Shown here piece by piece: positions 24,998-32,819 of a DNA stretch of 64,000 nt (the first letter of the stretch is position 1; every line of letters begins with the position of its first letter). The DNA lies in the NCBI RefSeq assembly GCF_036421915.1, contig NZ_JAZGOM010000014.1. One strand, written 5' to 3'. A model generated the notes under the pieces. It searched no databases, was not told where the DNA came from, and saw nothing but the letters and a program-made list of their open reading frames with translations. Position numbers and translations under genes: made by a program. The stretch comes from Georgenia_A wangjunii. Lineage in GTDB: Bacteria; Actinomycetota; Actinomycetes; Actinomycetales; Actinomycetaceae.

Positions 24998-25026
24998 AGC
25001 GTAGGAGGCCCACGCCGGCAGATCAA
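24998..25026 (-). promoter_or_regulatory. lexA promoter (-35 and -10)
   Basis: On the minus strand TTGATC (25026-25021) and TACGCT (25003-24998) are separated by 17 bases. The -35 shares three bases with the SOS box, giving classic LexA autorepression. Confidence 0.6.
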
Positions 25027-25037
25027 ACATCTGTTCG
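25024..25037. promoter_or_regulatory. SOS (LexA) box of lexA
   Basis: CAAAC-ATCT-GTTCG differs from CGAAC-N4-GTTCG at one base. It overlaps the lexA -35 region. Confidence 0.85.
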
Positions 25038-25068
25038 ACGGTGTGTCGACATCGGCGCCGCAGCGCGC

Positions 25069-25074
25069 TACGGT
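25069..25074 (+). promoter_or_regulatory. -10 element of the LysM gene
   Basis: TACGGT would start transcription near 25081, giving a leader of about 35 bases that contains the second SOS box. Confidence 0.4.
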
Positions 25075-25091
25075 ATCGCACAGGCGTTCGA

Positions 25092-25105
25092 CGTACACAC
25101 GTTCG
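25092..25105. promoter_or_regulatory. SOS (LexA) box of the LysM gene
   Basis: CGTAC-ACAC-GTTCG has one mismatch to the consensus and ends 10 bases before the ATG at 25116, next to the ribosome binding site. Confidence 0.7.
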
Positions 25106-25115
25106 AGGAGGCATC

Positions 25116-25637
25116 ATGAGCACTATCGCGGCCCTGCCCGTCACCGCACCCGTGAGGTCCGCGCGGCCGCGGCTCGAGCTCGTCCGGCCGGGCTTCGTCC
25201 CGCGCCCGGCCGAGGCCCCGGCCCACCGCCCCGCCGCCCCGCGGCCCGCCGTCGCGCGCCCCACCCCGGCTCGCGCAGCGGCGGCCCGTCCTGGTCCCGC
25301 GCGCCCCGCGGCGGCCGTCCGGCCCCGCGTCGAGGCCCGTACCCGCCAGCACCTCACGGCGCGCGGGCGGGCCGTCGTCGCGACGTTCGCCTTCCTTGCG
25401 GCGACGACCGCCGCGGTCGGCGTCGGCGCGTGGGCGGGGCAGGCCGGAGCCGCCGGGGCGGAGGGGCCCGTGACGGCAGTGACCGTCGGGGCCGGCGAGA
25501 CGCTGTGGGGCATCGCCGCCGGCGCGGCCGCCCCGGGGGAGGACGTGCGTGACGTCGTCGACGAGATGCTCGCGCTCAACGGGCTGTCCTCCGCCGAGCT
25601 GCGGGCCGGTCAGCAGATCCTCGTGCCCGCCTCCTGA
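25116..25637 (+). CDS. LysM-domain membrane protein, probable SOS-induced division suppressor (ChiZ/DivS position)
   Basis: The 173-residue protein has a Pro/Ala/Arg-rich cytoplasmic part (1-85), one membrane segment (about 86-106) and a C-terminal LysM domain (about 121-171: VTVGAGETLWGIA to GQQILVPAS) that binds peptidoglycan outside the cell. GAGGAGG lies 5 bases before the ATG. Position and control match Rv2719c (ChiZ) and corynebacterial DivS: divergent from lexA, followed by nrdR, with an SOS box. Those proteins delay division during DNA damage. The role here is inferred from synteny, since sequence conservation in this family is low. Confidence 0.8.
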   Translation: MSTIAALPVTAPVRSARPRLELVRPGFVPRPAEAPAHRPAAPRPAVARPTPARAAAARPGPARPAAAVRPRVEARTRQHLTARGRAVVATFAFLAATTAAVGVGAWAGQAGAAGAEGPVTAVTVGAGETLWGIAAGAAAPGEDVRDVVDEMLALNGLSSAELRAGQQILVPAS

Positions 25638-25671
25638 GGACGGGCGGTTGCACCGCGAGGGGGCGCGCACC

Positions 25672-25677
25672 TACGGT
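25672..25677 (+). promoter_or_regulatory. -10 element of nrdR
   Basis: TACGGT lies 6 bases before the nrdR GTG at 25684, predicting a leaderless mRNA. Confidence 0.5.
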
Positions 25678-25683
25678 GCAGAC

Positions 25684-26166
25684 GTGCACTGCCCCTTCTG
25701 CCGCCACGAGGACTCCCGCGTCATCGACTCCCGCACGGCCGAGGACGGGTCGGCGATCCGCCGGCGACGGCAGTGCCCGAGCTGCGGGCGGCGGTTCACG
25801 ACGCTCGAGACGTCGAGCCTGTCCGTCATCAAACGCTCCGGCGTCGTCGAGCCGTTCAGCCGCGAGAAGGTTGTCTCCGGGGTGCGCAAGGCGTGCCAGG
25901 GCCGTCCGGTCTCGGACGACGACCTCGCCCTCCTCGCCCAGCAGGTCGAGGAGGCGGTGCGCGCGAGCGGCGCCGCCCAGATCGACGCCCACGAGATCGG
26001 TCTCGCGATCCTCGGCCCGCTCCGTGCGCTCGACGAGGTCGCCTACCTCCGTTTCGCGAGCGTGTACTCCGCCTTCTCCTCCCTCGACGACTTCGAGGCG
26101 GCCATCAAGGCTTTGCGGGCACAGCACGCGGCCCCCGACGGCGAGCCCGCCGCCCCCGTGGCCTGA
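25684..26166 (+). CDS. nrdR: Ribonucleotide reductase repressor NrdR
   Basis: NrdR senses dATP/ATP and represses ribonucleotide reductase operons. The 160-residue protein has a zinc ribbon with C3, C6, C31 and C34 (CPFC, CPSC) followed by RRFTTLE, then an ATP-cone domain (about 46-136: VIKRSGVVEPFSREKVVSGV onward). The GTG at 25684 puts the zinc ribbon at the N-terminus as in all NrdR proteins. No ribonucleotide reductase gene is adjacent; convergent fadD follows after a 231-base gap. Confidence 0.97.
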   Translation: MHCPFCRHEDSRVIDSRTAEDGSAIRRRRQCPSCGRRFTTLETSSLSVIKRSGVVEPFSREKVVSGVRKACQGRPVSDDDLALLAQQVEEAVRASGAAQIDAHEIGLAILGPLRALDEVAYLRFASVYSAFSSLDDFEAAIKALRAQHAAPDGEPAAPVA

Positions 26167-26251
26167 GGGCACCGCACGCGTCCGGTCGCGCGGCGCTGGA
26201 GGGCGGCGCTAGGGTGCCCAGCACGGCGCGTGGACGACGCCCCGCCCACCG

Positions 26252-26269
26252 GCCGGTCGGCTGACCGGC
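26252..26269. terminator. Hairpin after nrdR
   Basis: GCCGGTC and GACCGGC form a perfect 7-bp stem with a GGCT loop in the nrdR-fadD gap. Confidence 0.35.
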
Positions 26270-26309
26270 GGAGCGAGCGGCGAGGTCCCCGCCCCAGGAA
26301 CGGCCGGGG

Positions 26310-26337
26310 ACGGCGGCGGAGGGGAAGCCGCCGCCGT
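26310..26337. terminator. Strong hairpin between convergent nrdR and fadD
   Basis: ACGGCGGCGG and CCGCCGCCGT form a perfect 10-bp stem around an 8-base loop, 60 bases from the fadD stop. It has no U tract but is well placed as a bidirectional terminator. Confidence 0.5.
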
Positions 26338-26397
26338 CACCGGCTCCCCCCGCCCGCACCGGCGCACCGCAGGCGCACCGCACCGCAGACCGCCCGC

Positions 26398-28107
26398 TCA
26401 GGGCGTCGGCGCGGCCCCCTCGTCGCGCATGAGGCGCTCGCGCACGCTGCGCCGCAGGACCTTGCCCAGCTGGGAGCGGGGGAGCTCGGCGAGGACGGCG
26501 AGCTGGCGCGGCACGGCGTAGCGGGAGAGCCGGTCCTCGCACCACCGGCGAACGGACTCGAGGTCGACGTTCGCACCCGCCTCGAGGACGATCGCGGCGA
26601 CGACCCGCTCGCCCAGCGCGCCGGCCGGCACGCCGACGACGGCGACGTCCGCCACTCCCGGCATCGCCCGAACGGCCTCCTCGACCTGCGACGGGTAGAT
26701 GTTGAAGCCCCCCGAGATGATGAGCTCCTTGATCCGGTCCGCGAGGGTGACGAACCCGTCCTCGTCGACCGTGACGATGTCGCCCGTGCGCAGCCAGCCG
26801 CCCGGCAGGAGGACGGCGGCGCTCTCCTCGGGGTCGTCGTAGTAGCCGCCGAAGACCTGCGGGCCGGAGATGAGGAGCTCACCGGGGGTGCCGGGCGGGA
26901 CGTCCCGTGCGGGGTCCTCGGGGTCGACGACCCGGATCTGCGTCGAGGGGAAGGGGATCCCCAGCGTGCCGGGACGCCGGTCCTCGCTCAGCGGGCTCCC
27001 GAGGGCGACGGGGGAGCACTCGGTCATCCCGTAGCCCTCGATGATGAGCCCCCCGGTCGCGGCCTCCCAGCGGGCGGCAACCTCGCCGTCGAGGGCCATG
27101 GCGCCGGAGATGGCGAACCGGATGGTGCTGAGGTCGGCGCCCTTCTCCGTCGCGGCGGCCGCGAGGCGGTCGAACATCGGGGGGACGCCCGGCATGAAGG
27201 TCGCCGGCCGGCGGCGCATCGCGGCGAGCACGGTCTCGGCGTCGAAGCGGGGCAGGATCACCTGCGTCGCGCCCATGCTCACCGCGAAGGTGAGGCAGAG
27301 GGTGAGGCCGAAGGCGTGGAAGAACGGCAGGACGCCGTAGATCGTCTCCTCACCCTCGACGAGCCCCTGGACCCACGCCCGGCCCTGAGTGGCGTTCGCG
27401 AGGAGGTTGTGGTGCGTGAGGGCGACGGCCTTGGGCGAGCCGGTCGTCCCCCCGGTGTGCATGAGGACGGCGAGGTCGCCCGAGGCGGGCAGCGGGTGCG
27501 TGCTCGCGACCGGCTGCGCCTTCCCCACCTCGCGGTCCCAGCTCCGCACGCCGGGCGGGACGGGGCCGCGCAGGGCGTCGCGCTGGGCGCGGGCCGCGGC
27601 GAGCGGGAGCCGCAGGAGGACGCGCGAGCGGCGAGGCAGCCCGGCGGAGAGGTCGACGGCGAAGACGGTGCGTCCGCCGAGGTCCCCGTCCGGGCACACC
27701 GCCGGGAGCGACTTCTCCCAGACGACGGCGACGCGAGCGCCGTGCCGCGCGAGCTGGGCCTGGACCTCCGCCGTGGGCGCGAGCGGGTTGTGCTCCGCGA
27801 CGACCGCACCGAGCCGTAGGACGGCGTAGAAGGCGACGACGTGCTGCGGGCAGTTCGGCAGGACGAGCGCGACCCGGTCCCCGGCCCGCACCCCCGCGGC
27901 GGCCAGGAACCCCGCCGCCTGCTCGACCTGGGCGGCGAGCTCGCGGTACGTCGTCGTCCCGCCGAGGAAGTCCAGCGCCACCCGGTCCGGGAAGCGCGCG
28001 GTCGCGTCGGCGAGGAGCGTCGGCAGGGGCTCCGCGGGCACGGTGACCTCGGCGGGCACGCCCGGTGCGTAGAAGGGGCGCGCGGGAGGGACGGTGGTGC
28101 CGGTCAT
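26398..28107 (-). CDS. fadD: Long-chain fatty acid--CoA ligase (AMP-binding)
   Basis: The 569-residue enzyme activates fatty acids to acyl-CoA through an acyl-adenylate. The P-loop is MHTGGTTGSPK, followed by the adenylate-binding motif GYGMTECSP and the hinge stretch LADRIKELIISGGFNIYP; the C-terminal catalytic Lys is in RSQLGKVLRR. These are the marks of the ANL superfamily. The ATG at 28107 has a TAGCCT -10 6 bases upstream and a near-perfect 20-base palindrome over the promoter, so it is probably controlled by a TetR-type repressor that is not encoded in this window. Exact chain-length specificity cannot be told. Confidence 0.92.
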   Translation of the reverse strand: MTGTTVPPARPFYAPGVPAEVTVPAEPLPTLLADATARFPDRVALDFLGGTTTYRELAAQVEQAAGFLAAAGVRAGDRVALVLPNCPQHVVAFYAVLRLGAVVAEHNPLAPTAEVQAQLARHGARVAVVWEKSLPAVCPDGDLGGRTVFAVDLSAGLPRRSRVLLRLPLAAARAQRDALRGPVPPGVRSWDREVGKAQPVASTHPLPASGDLAVLMHTGGTTGSPKAVALTHHNLLANATQGRAWVQGLVEGEETIYGVLPFFHAFGLTLCLTFAVSMGATQVILPRFDAETVLAAMRRRPATFMPGVPPMFDRLAAAATEKGADLSTIRFAISGAMALDGEVAARWEAATGGLIIEGYGMTECSPVALGSPLSEDRRPGTLGIPFPSTQIRVVDPEDPARDVPPGTPGELLISGPQVFGGYYDDPEESAAVLLPGGWLRTGDIVTVDEDGFVTLADRIKELIISGGFNIYPSQVEEAVRAMPGVADVAVVGVPAGALGERVVAAIVLEAGANVDLESVRRWCEDRLSRYAVPRQLAVLAELPRSQLGKVLRRSVRERLMRDEGAAPTP

Positions 28108-28113
28108 GCGACG

Positions 28114-28138
28114 AGGCTAACTTACGCCTGCGTAGGTT
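28114..28138 (-). promoter_or_regulatory. fadD -10 element and overlapping palindromic operator
   Basis: On the minus strand the -10 TAGCCT (28119-28114) lies 6 bases before the ATG. The operator at 28119-28138 has arms AACnTACGC and GCGTAnGTT around a 2-base centre, 18 of 20 positions pairing. Its end touches the -10, so a bound repressor would cover the -35/-10 spacer. Shape and size fit a TetR-family operator. Confidence 0.65.
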
Positions 28139-28157
28139 CGCGCGCGGGCCCCGGTGC

Positions 28158-29177
28158 TCAGCCCCAGATGTTGATCCCGGCCTCGACGGCGTGGGCGTCG
28201 ATCTGCGCGAGCTCGTCCGCGCCGAGCTCGAGGTTGTCCAGCGCCGCGAGGGAGTCGTCGAGCTGGGCGACGCTCGAGGCGCCGACGAGGGCCGTCGTCA
28301 CGCGCTCGTCGCGCAGGACCCACGCGAGGGCGAGCTGGGCGAGCGTCTGCCCGCGCGCCGCCGCGATGTCGTTGAGTGCGCGGACGTGGGTGAGGTTCTC
28401 CTCGGTGAGGAACTCCCGGCGCAGCGACCCGCCGCGCGCGGCGCGCGAGCCCTCGGGGACCCCACCGAGGTACTTGTCGGTGAGCATGCCCTGGGCGAGC
28501 GGGGAGAAGACGACCGTGCCCATCCCCGCGCCGGCGATGACGTCGAGCGCGCTCGGCTCGCCCGCCTCGATCCAGCGGTTGAGCATCGAGTACGAGGGCT
28601 GGTGGACGCTGAGGCGCAGGCCGATCTCGGCGGCGACGCCCACCGCCTCGGCGGTGCGCTCGGCCGAGTAGGAGGAGATGCCGGCGTAGAGCGCGCGGCC
28701 CGAGTCGACCGCCGTCTTGAGCGCGCCCATCGTCTCCGCGAGCGGCGTCGTCGGGTCGTCGCGGTGGCTGTAGAAGATGTCGACGTAGTCCAGGCCCATC
28801 CGGCGCAGCGACGCGTCGAGGGAGGCGAGGAGGTACTTGCGCGAGCCGCCGTCGCCGTAGGGCCCGGGCCACATCTCGTAGCCGGCCTTCGTCGAGATGA
28901 CGAGCTCGTCCCGGTACGGCGCGAGGTCGGTGGCGAGCATCCGGCCGAAGGACTCCTCGGCCGAGCCGGGCGGCGGCCCGTAGTTGTTCGCGAGGTCGAT
29001 GTGCGTGACGCCGCGGTCGAACGCGTGCAGGACGATGTCGCGCTGGGTCTGGACGGGGTTCGCGTCGCCGAAGTTCTGCCACAGCCCGAGGGCGATGGCG
29101 GGCAGGTCGAGCCCGCTGCGCCCGCAGCGGCGGTAGGGCGTGGTGGAGTAGCGGTCCGGGGCGGCGACGTAGGTCAT
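28158..29177 (-). CDS. Aldo/keto reductase, YghZ (L-glyceraldehyde 3-phosphate reductase) type
   Basis: The 339-residue NADPH-dependent (beta/alpha)8-barrel oxidoreductase has the AKR tetrad: Asp and Tyr in IDLANNYGPPPGSAE, Lys in VISTKAGY and His in FYSHRDD. The stretches EMWPGPYG, GGSRKYLLASLD and GLDYVDIFYSHR closely follow E. coli YghZ (AKR14), which reduces methylglyoxal and L-glyceraldehyde-3-phosphate. I choose the ATG at 29177, 7 bases after TAGCGT; a GTG at 29186 would add three residues. It is downstream of and parallel to the PGDH-like gene, but with its own -10. Confidence 0.9.
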   Translation of the reverse strand: MTYVAAPDRYSTTPYRRCGRSGLDLPAIALGLWQNFGDANPVQTQRDIVLHAFDRGVTHIDLANNYGPPPGSAEESFGRMLATDLAPYRDELVISTKAGYEMWPGPYGDGGSRKYLLASLDASLRRMGLDYVDIFYSHRDDPTTPLAETMGALKTAVDSGRALYAGISSYSAERTAEAVGVAAEIGLRLSVHQPSYSMLNRWIEAGEPSALDVIAGAGMGTVVFSPLAQGMLTDKYLGGVPEGSRAARGGSLRREFLTEENLTHVRALNDIAAARGQTLAQLALAWVLRDERVTTALVGASSVAQLDDSLAALDNLELGADELAQIDAHAVEAGINIWG

Positions 29178-29184
29178 GCCGTGC

Positions 29185-29190
29185 ACGCTA
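29185..29190 (-). promoter_or_regulatory. -10 element of the aldo/keto reductase gene
   Basis: TAGCGT on the minus strand lies 7 bases before the ATG at 29177, predicting a leaderless mRNA. Confidence 0.5.
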
Positions 29191-29204
29191 CCGCCGCCCG
29201 TAGG

Positions 29205-30425
29205 TCAGCTCGCGCGCAGGACCCGTAGCCGGATGGTGTCCTCGACCTCACCGAGCGCGGCGACCGCCTCCGGCGGGAGCTGGGCACCGATGTCGGTGAT
29301 GACGTAGCCCATGTCGCCGGACGTGCCGAGGATCTGCCCCTCGATGTTGGCGCCGTGCTCGGCGAACGCCTGGTTGACGAGCGCGAGGACGCCGGGGGTG
29401 TTCCGGTGGAGGTAGGCCACCCGGTAGCGCGCCGTCGGCGCCGGGTCGAGGACGAGCGAGGGGACGTTGACGCTCATCGTCGTCGTCCCGTCCGCGACGT
29501 ACCGGGCGAGCTTGTGCGAGACGAAGCTGCCGATGCCCTCCTGCGCCTCCTCGGTCGAGCCCCCGACGTGCGGGGTGAGGATGACGTTGGGCAGGCCGCG
29601 TAGCTCGGACTCGAAGGGGTCGCCGTTGCGCTTGGGCTCCGTGGGGAAGACGTCGACCGCCGCGCCCGTGATCCGCCCGTCGAGGACGTGGTCGCGCAGG
29701 GCGGCGTAGTCGACGAGGAAGCCGCGCGAGAGGTTGAGGAAGATGGCCCCGGGCCGCATGCGCTCGAACTGCTCGCGGCCGAACATGCCCGCGTTGCCGG
29801 CGCGCCCGTCGACGTGGAGCGTGACGACGTCGGCCACCTCGAGGAGGTCCTCGAGGCTCCCCATGCGCTGGGCGTTGCCGAGCGCGAGCTTCTCGGCGTT
29901 GTCGTAGAAGACGACCCGCATGCCGAGCGCCTCGGCGAGGACGGAGAGCTGGGTGCCGATGTTCCCGTAGCCGACGATGCCGAGCGTGCGGCCCCGCACC
30001 TCGTGCGCCCCGGCGGCGGACTTCTCCCACACCCCGGCGTGGAGCGCGCTGTCGCGCTCGGTGAGCCGCCGGTTGAGCGCGATGATCTCGGCGAGGGTGA
30101 GCTCGACGACGGAGCGCGTGTTGGAGAAGGGCGCGTTGAAGACCGCGACGCCCCGCCGGGCGGCGGCGCGCAGGTCGACCTGGTTCGTCCCGATGCAGAA
30201 CGCACCGATGGCGAGCAGCTGGGGCGCGGCCTCGAGCACCCGGGCGCTCACCTGGGTCTTCGAGCGGATGCCGAGCACCTGGACGTCGTCGTCCAGGGCG
30301 GCGATGAGCTCGTCCTCGTCCATGGCACCGGGGTGCCGGACGACGTCGAGACCGACACCGCTCAGGGCGACGTCGGCATTGGGATGGGGGTTCTCGAGGA
30401 GCAGTGCGCGCACGCGGGCCATCAT
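29205..30425 (-). CDS. serA: D-3-phosphoglycerate dehydrogenase-type 2-hydroxyacid dehydrogenase
   Basis: The 406-residue enzyme would oxidise 3-phosphoglycerate in serine synthesis. It has the NAD-binding loop IVGYGNIGTQL, the substrate Arg region NLSRGFLVDY, Glu in VDVFPTEP and His in LTPHVGGSTEEAQ, then a C-terminal ACT domain (about 325-406: RVAYLHRNTPGVLALVN to IRLRVLRAS). Length and layout match the E. coli SerA short type, not the longer mycobacterial form. The ATG at 30425 overlaps the helR stop by 4 bases and follows GGAG; the next ATG at 30422 is an alternative. Coupling to helR is unusual. Another SerA elsewhere cannot be excluded. Confidence 0.88.
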   Translation of the reverse strand: MMARVRALLLENPHPNADVALSGVGLDVVRHPGAMDEDELIAALDDDVQVLGIRSKTQVSARVLEAAPQLLAIGAFCIGTNQVDLRAAARRGVAVFNAPFSNTRSVVELTLAEIIALNRRLTERDSALHAGVWEKSAAGAHEVRGRTLGIVGYGNIGTQLSVLAEALGMRVVFYDNAEKLALGNAQRMGSLEDLLEVADVVTLHVDGRAGNAGMFGREQFERMRPGAIFLNLSRGFLVDYAALRDHVLDGRITGAAVDVFPTEPKRNGDPFESELRGLPNVILTPHVGGSTEEAQEGIGSFVSHKLARYVADGTTTMSVNVPSLVLDPAPTARYRVAYLHRNTPGVLALVNQAFAEHGANIEGQILGTSGDMGYVITDIGAQLPPEAVAALGEVEDTIRLRVLRAS

Positions 30426-32683
30426 CCCGCACTCCGTGGGGCGGGATGACCCTCCATCCGCTGGTCGGACTCGGCCAGGCCCCCCGGCAGGTCGCCGGAG
30501 TGGACGACGTGGAGGCGGCGGGTCGGGCGGGTCATCGCCACGTAGAGGTCGCCCGGGCCCGTGGCGAGCACCTCCGCGGGCTCGAGGAGGACGACGACGT
30601 CGAACTCCAGGCCCTTGGCGGCGACCGGGTCGACGACGAGCGCCCGCGCCGCGAGCGGGTCGCCGCCCGGGGCGCCGAGCACGCCGTCGAGCCGCGGTGC
30701 GAGTAGCTCGTGCACCTCGGCGGTCCGCCCCGCAGGGACGACGACGGCGAGCCGGCCCTCGCTCAGCTCCGCGAGCTCGGCGGCGACGACGCCGGGGAGC
30801 CCCGCGAGGCCCGTCCGGGTGGCGCGCAGCGAGTCGGGCACGTCGCGGGCAGAGCGGGCGGGCACGGCGAGGGCCGCGCCCTGGGCGCGGAGCACGGACG
30901 CGGCGGCGTCCATGACCCGGGAGGGCGTGCGGTAGTTGATCGTCAGCGCCTCCTCCCGGAGGTGGTCCTTGGCGGCGATCCCGAGGACGTCCGTCCACGA
31001 GCGGGCGCGCACGTGGCCCGAGCGCTGGTCGAGGTCACCGACCAGTGTCATCGAGCGCGTGGGGCAGCGGCGCAGGAGCGCGCGCCACGCCATGGGGGAG
31101 AGCTCCTGGGCCTCGTCGACGACGATGTGCCCGTACGTCCACGCCCGGTCGCCGAGCGCCCGCTCGGCCGTCGTCAGCCGCGCGTCCCGCTCGGTGAACC
31201 GGCCGGCGAGGGTGGCGGCGTCGACCATCCCGCCGCCGAGGTCGTCCGCGGCGATGGCGTGCTCGGCGTAGGCGACCTCGGCCGCCCGCTCGGCCGCCCG
31301 CGCGCGGCGGGCGCGCTCCGCCTCGGGGCGCTCGAGCTCGCCGAGGAGGGTCGCCAGCTCGTCGAGCAGCGGCAGGTCCGCGGGTGTCCACGGCGCGTCC
31401 GGCTCGCGCCGCAGGAGCGCACGCTCGCGGCGCGTGAGGCCGTGGCCGTGGCGCCCGAGCAGCTCGGGGTCGGCGTAGAGGCGGCGCAGGAGCTGGGCGG
31501 GCTCGGTCGGCATCCAGCGCAGGTTGATCTCGCGCCGGGCGTCCGGCGCCTCCCGCAGCGAGGCGAGGAGGTAGCCGCGCTCGCTGTCGACGTCGAGGCC
31601 CTTGTCCAGCGCCCACCTCCGCACGAGCTGCTCGAGGACCGCGTTCGCGTACGTCTTGCGCGCGACGTTGTGGGGCTTGCCCGTGCGCCGGGCCCGCTCC
31701 TGGGCGCGGCGCACGTCCTCGGGCTCGAGGACGACCGTCTCGCCGTCGACATCGAGCGCGACCGGGGCGGCCAGGCCGCGGGGCAGCGCGCGCACGGCGC
31801 GGCGCAGGACGTCGGCCATGACGGCCCGGCCCTTGACCTCAGCCGCGGCCTCGTCCTCGGTGCCCGGCGCGGGGACGTCCGCGAGGAGGTCCTCGAGGGT
31901 GGTCGCGACGACGTCGCTCTCGCCGAGCGAGGGCAGGACCTGCTCGATGTAGCGCAGGAACACGCGGCTCGGCCCGACGAGGAGGACGCCGGAGCGCTCG
32001 AGGCGCTCCCGGTGGGTGTAGAGGAGGTAGGCCGCGCGGTGGAGGGCGACCGCCGTCTTGCCCGTGCCCGGCCCGCCCTGGACGACGAGGATCCCCTCCC
32101 GCGGGGACCGGATGATGCGGTCCTGCTCCGCCTGGATCGTCGCGACGATGTCCGCCATCCGCCCCTCGCGCGCGGCGGACATGGCCGCGAAGAGCGCGCC
32201 CTCGCCGGTGAGGCCCTCGACATCCGGTGCCTCCGCGTCGAGCAGCTCGTCCTCCGCGCCGACGACGGAGCGTGCGCGGGTCATGAGGTGCCGGCGCCGC
32301 ACGACGTCGTCGGGGTTGGCTGCGGTCGCCTGGTAGAAGGGGCGCGCCGCCGGGGCGCGCCAGTCGATGAGGAGCGAGTCGTGCTCGGCGTCGGACAGCC
32401 CGATCCGCCCGATGTAGCGGCGTGTGGCGTCGGCGAGGTCGAGCCGTCCGAAGACGAGGCGGTTCTCCACCTGGTCGAGGCGGGCGAGGGTGTCCTCGTA
32501 GTGGGCCGCGAAGGCGTCCCGCTCGGAGCGGTTCTGCGGCGACCCGGAGGGGCCGGCGCGGCGGACGGCCACGAGACGCTCGCGGTAGTCCGCGCGCAGC
32601 TGGTCCAGCCGGGCGTAGGCGCCGTCGACGAACGTCTGGTCCTCGGCCCACACGCTCGGTGCCGCCGTCGGGTTCACCGCCAC
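30422..32683 (-). CDS. helR: RNA polymerase recycling motor ATPase HelR (HelD family)
   Basis: HelD/HelR proteins are UvrD-like ATPases that pry stalled or rifamycin-bound RNA polymerase off DNA. The 753-residue protein has the N-terminal coiled-coil arm (about 15-80), Walker A GGPGTGKT (203-210), Walker B VVDEAQELSPMAW, and C-terminal ATPase motifs TINYRTPSRVMD and LEFDVVVL and VAMTRPTRRLHVVH. The start is uncertain: GTG codons at 32698, 32683 and 32677 are in frame; GGAGG lies 4 and 10 bases before the last two. HelR in Streptomyces gives rifampicin tolerance; I do not see a rifamycin-associated element upstream. It is divergent from the phosphorelay module and overlaps the PGDH-like gene. 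Confidence 0.88.
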   Translation of the reverse strand: MAVNPTAAPSVWAEDQTFVDGAYARLDQLRADYRERLVAVRRAGPSGSPQNRSERDAFAAHYEDTLARLDQVENRLVFGRLDLADATRRYIGRIGLSDAEHDSLLIDWRAPAARPFYQATAANPDDVVRRRHLMTRARSVVGAEDELLDAEAPDVEGLTGEGALFAAMSAAREGRMADIVATIQAEQDRIIRSPREGILVVQGGPGTGKTAVALHRAAYLLYTHRERLERSGVLLVGPSRVFLRYIEQVLPSLGESDVVATTLEDLLADVPAPGTEDEAAAEVKGRAVMADVLRRAVRALPRGLAAPVALDVDGETVVLEPEDVRRAQERARRTGKPHNVARKTYANAVLEQLVRRWALDKGLDVDSERGYLLASLREAPDARREINLRWMPTEPAQLLRRLYADPELLGRHGHGLTRRERALLRREPDAPWTPADLPLLDELATLLGELERPEAERARRARAAERAAEVAYAEHAIAADDLGGGMVDAATLAGRFTERDARLTTAERALGDRAWTYGHIVVDEAQELSPMAWRALLRRCPTRSMTLVGDLDQRSGHVRARSWTDVLGIAAKDHLREEALTINYRTPSRVMDAAASVLRAQGAALAVPARSARDVPDSLRATRTGLAGLPGVVAAELAELSEGRLAVVVPAGRTAEVHELLAPRLDGVLGAPGGDPLAARALVVDPVAAKGLEFDVVVLLEPAEVLATGPGDLYVAMTRPTRRLHVVHSGDLPGGLAESDQRMEGHPAPRSAG

Positions 32684-32789
32684 GGGTCCTCCGCTCACTC
32701 GCACCCGGTCTCGTCCGGGCAGGCAGACCATTATCAACGACGAGCGGACCCGTGGGGCGACGCGTCGGTGGGCAGCCCTGCCGCTTGCG

Positions 32790-32795
32790 TACGAT
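32790..32795 (+). promoter_or_regulatory. -10 element of the phosphorelay operon
   Basis: TACGAT lies 24 bases before the GTG at 32820; a leader of about 18 bases would keep the ribosome binding site AAAGGAA. On the other strand TAATGG about 55 bases before helR may serve that gene. Confidence 0.4.
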
Positions 32796-32819
32796 GACCG
32801 GGACGAAAGGAATGATCAC

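Noticed and set aside
30710..32797. 695-codon plus-strand frame opposite helR
   Set aside because: Antisense shadow with no recognisable domain, while the minus strand has complete HelD-family motifs.
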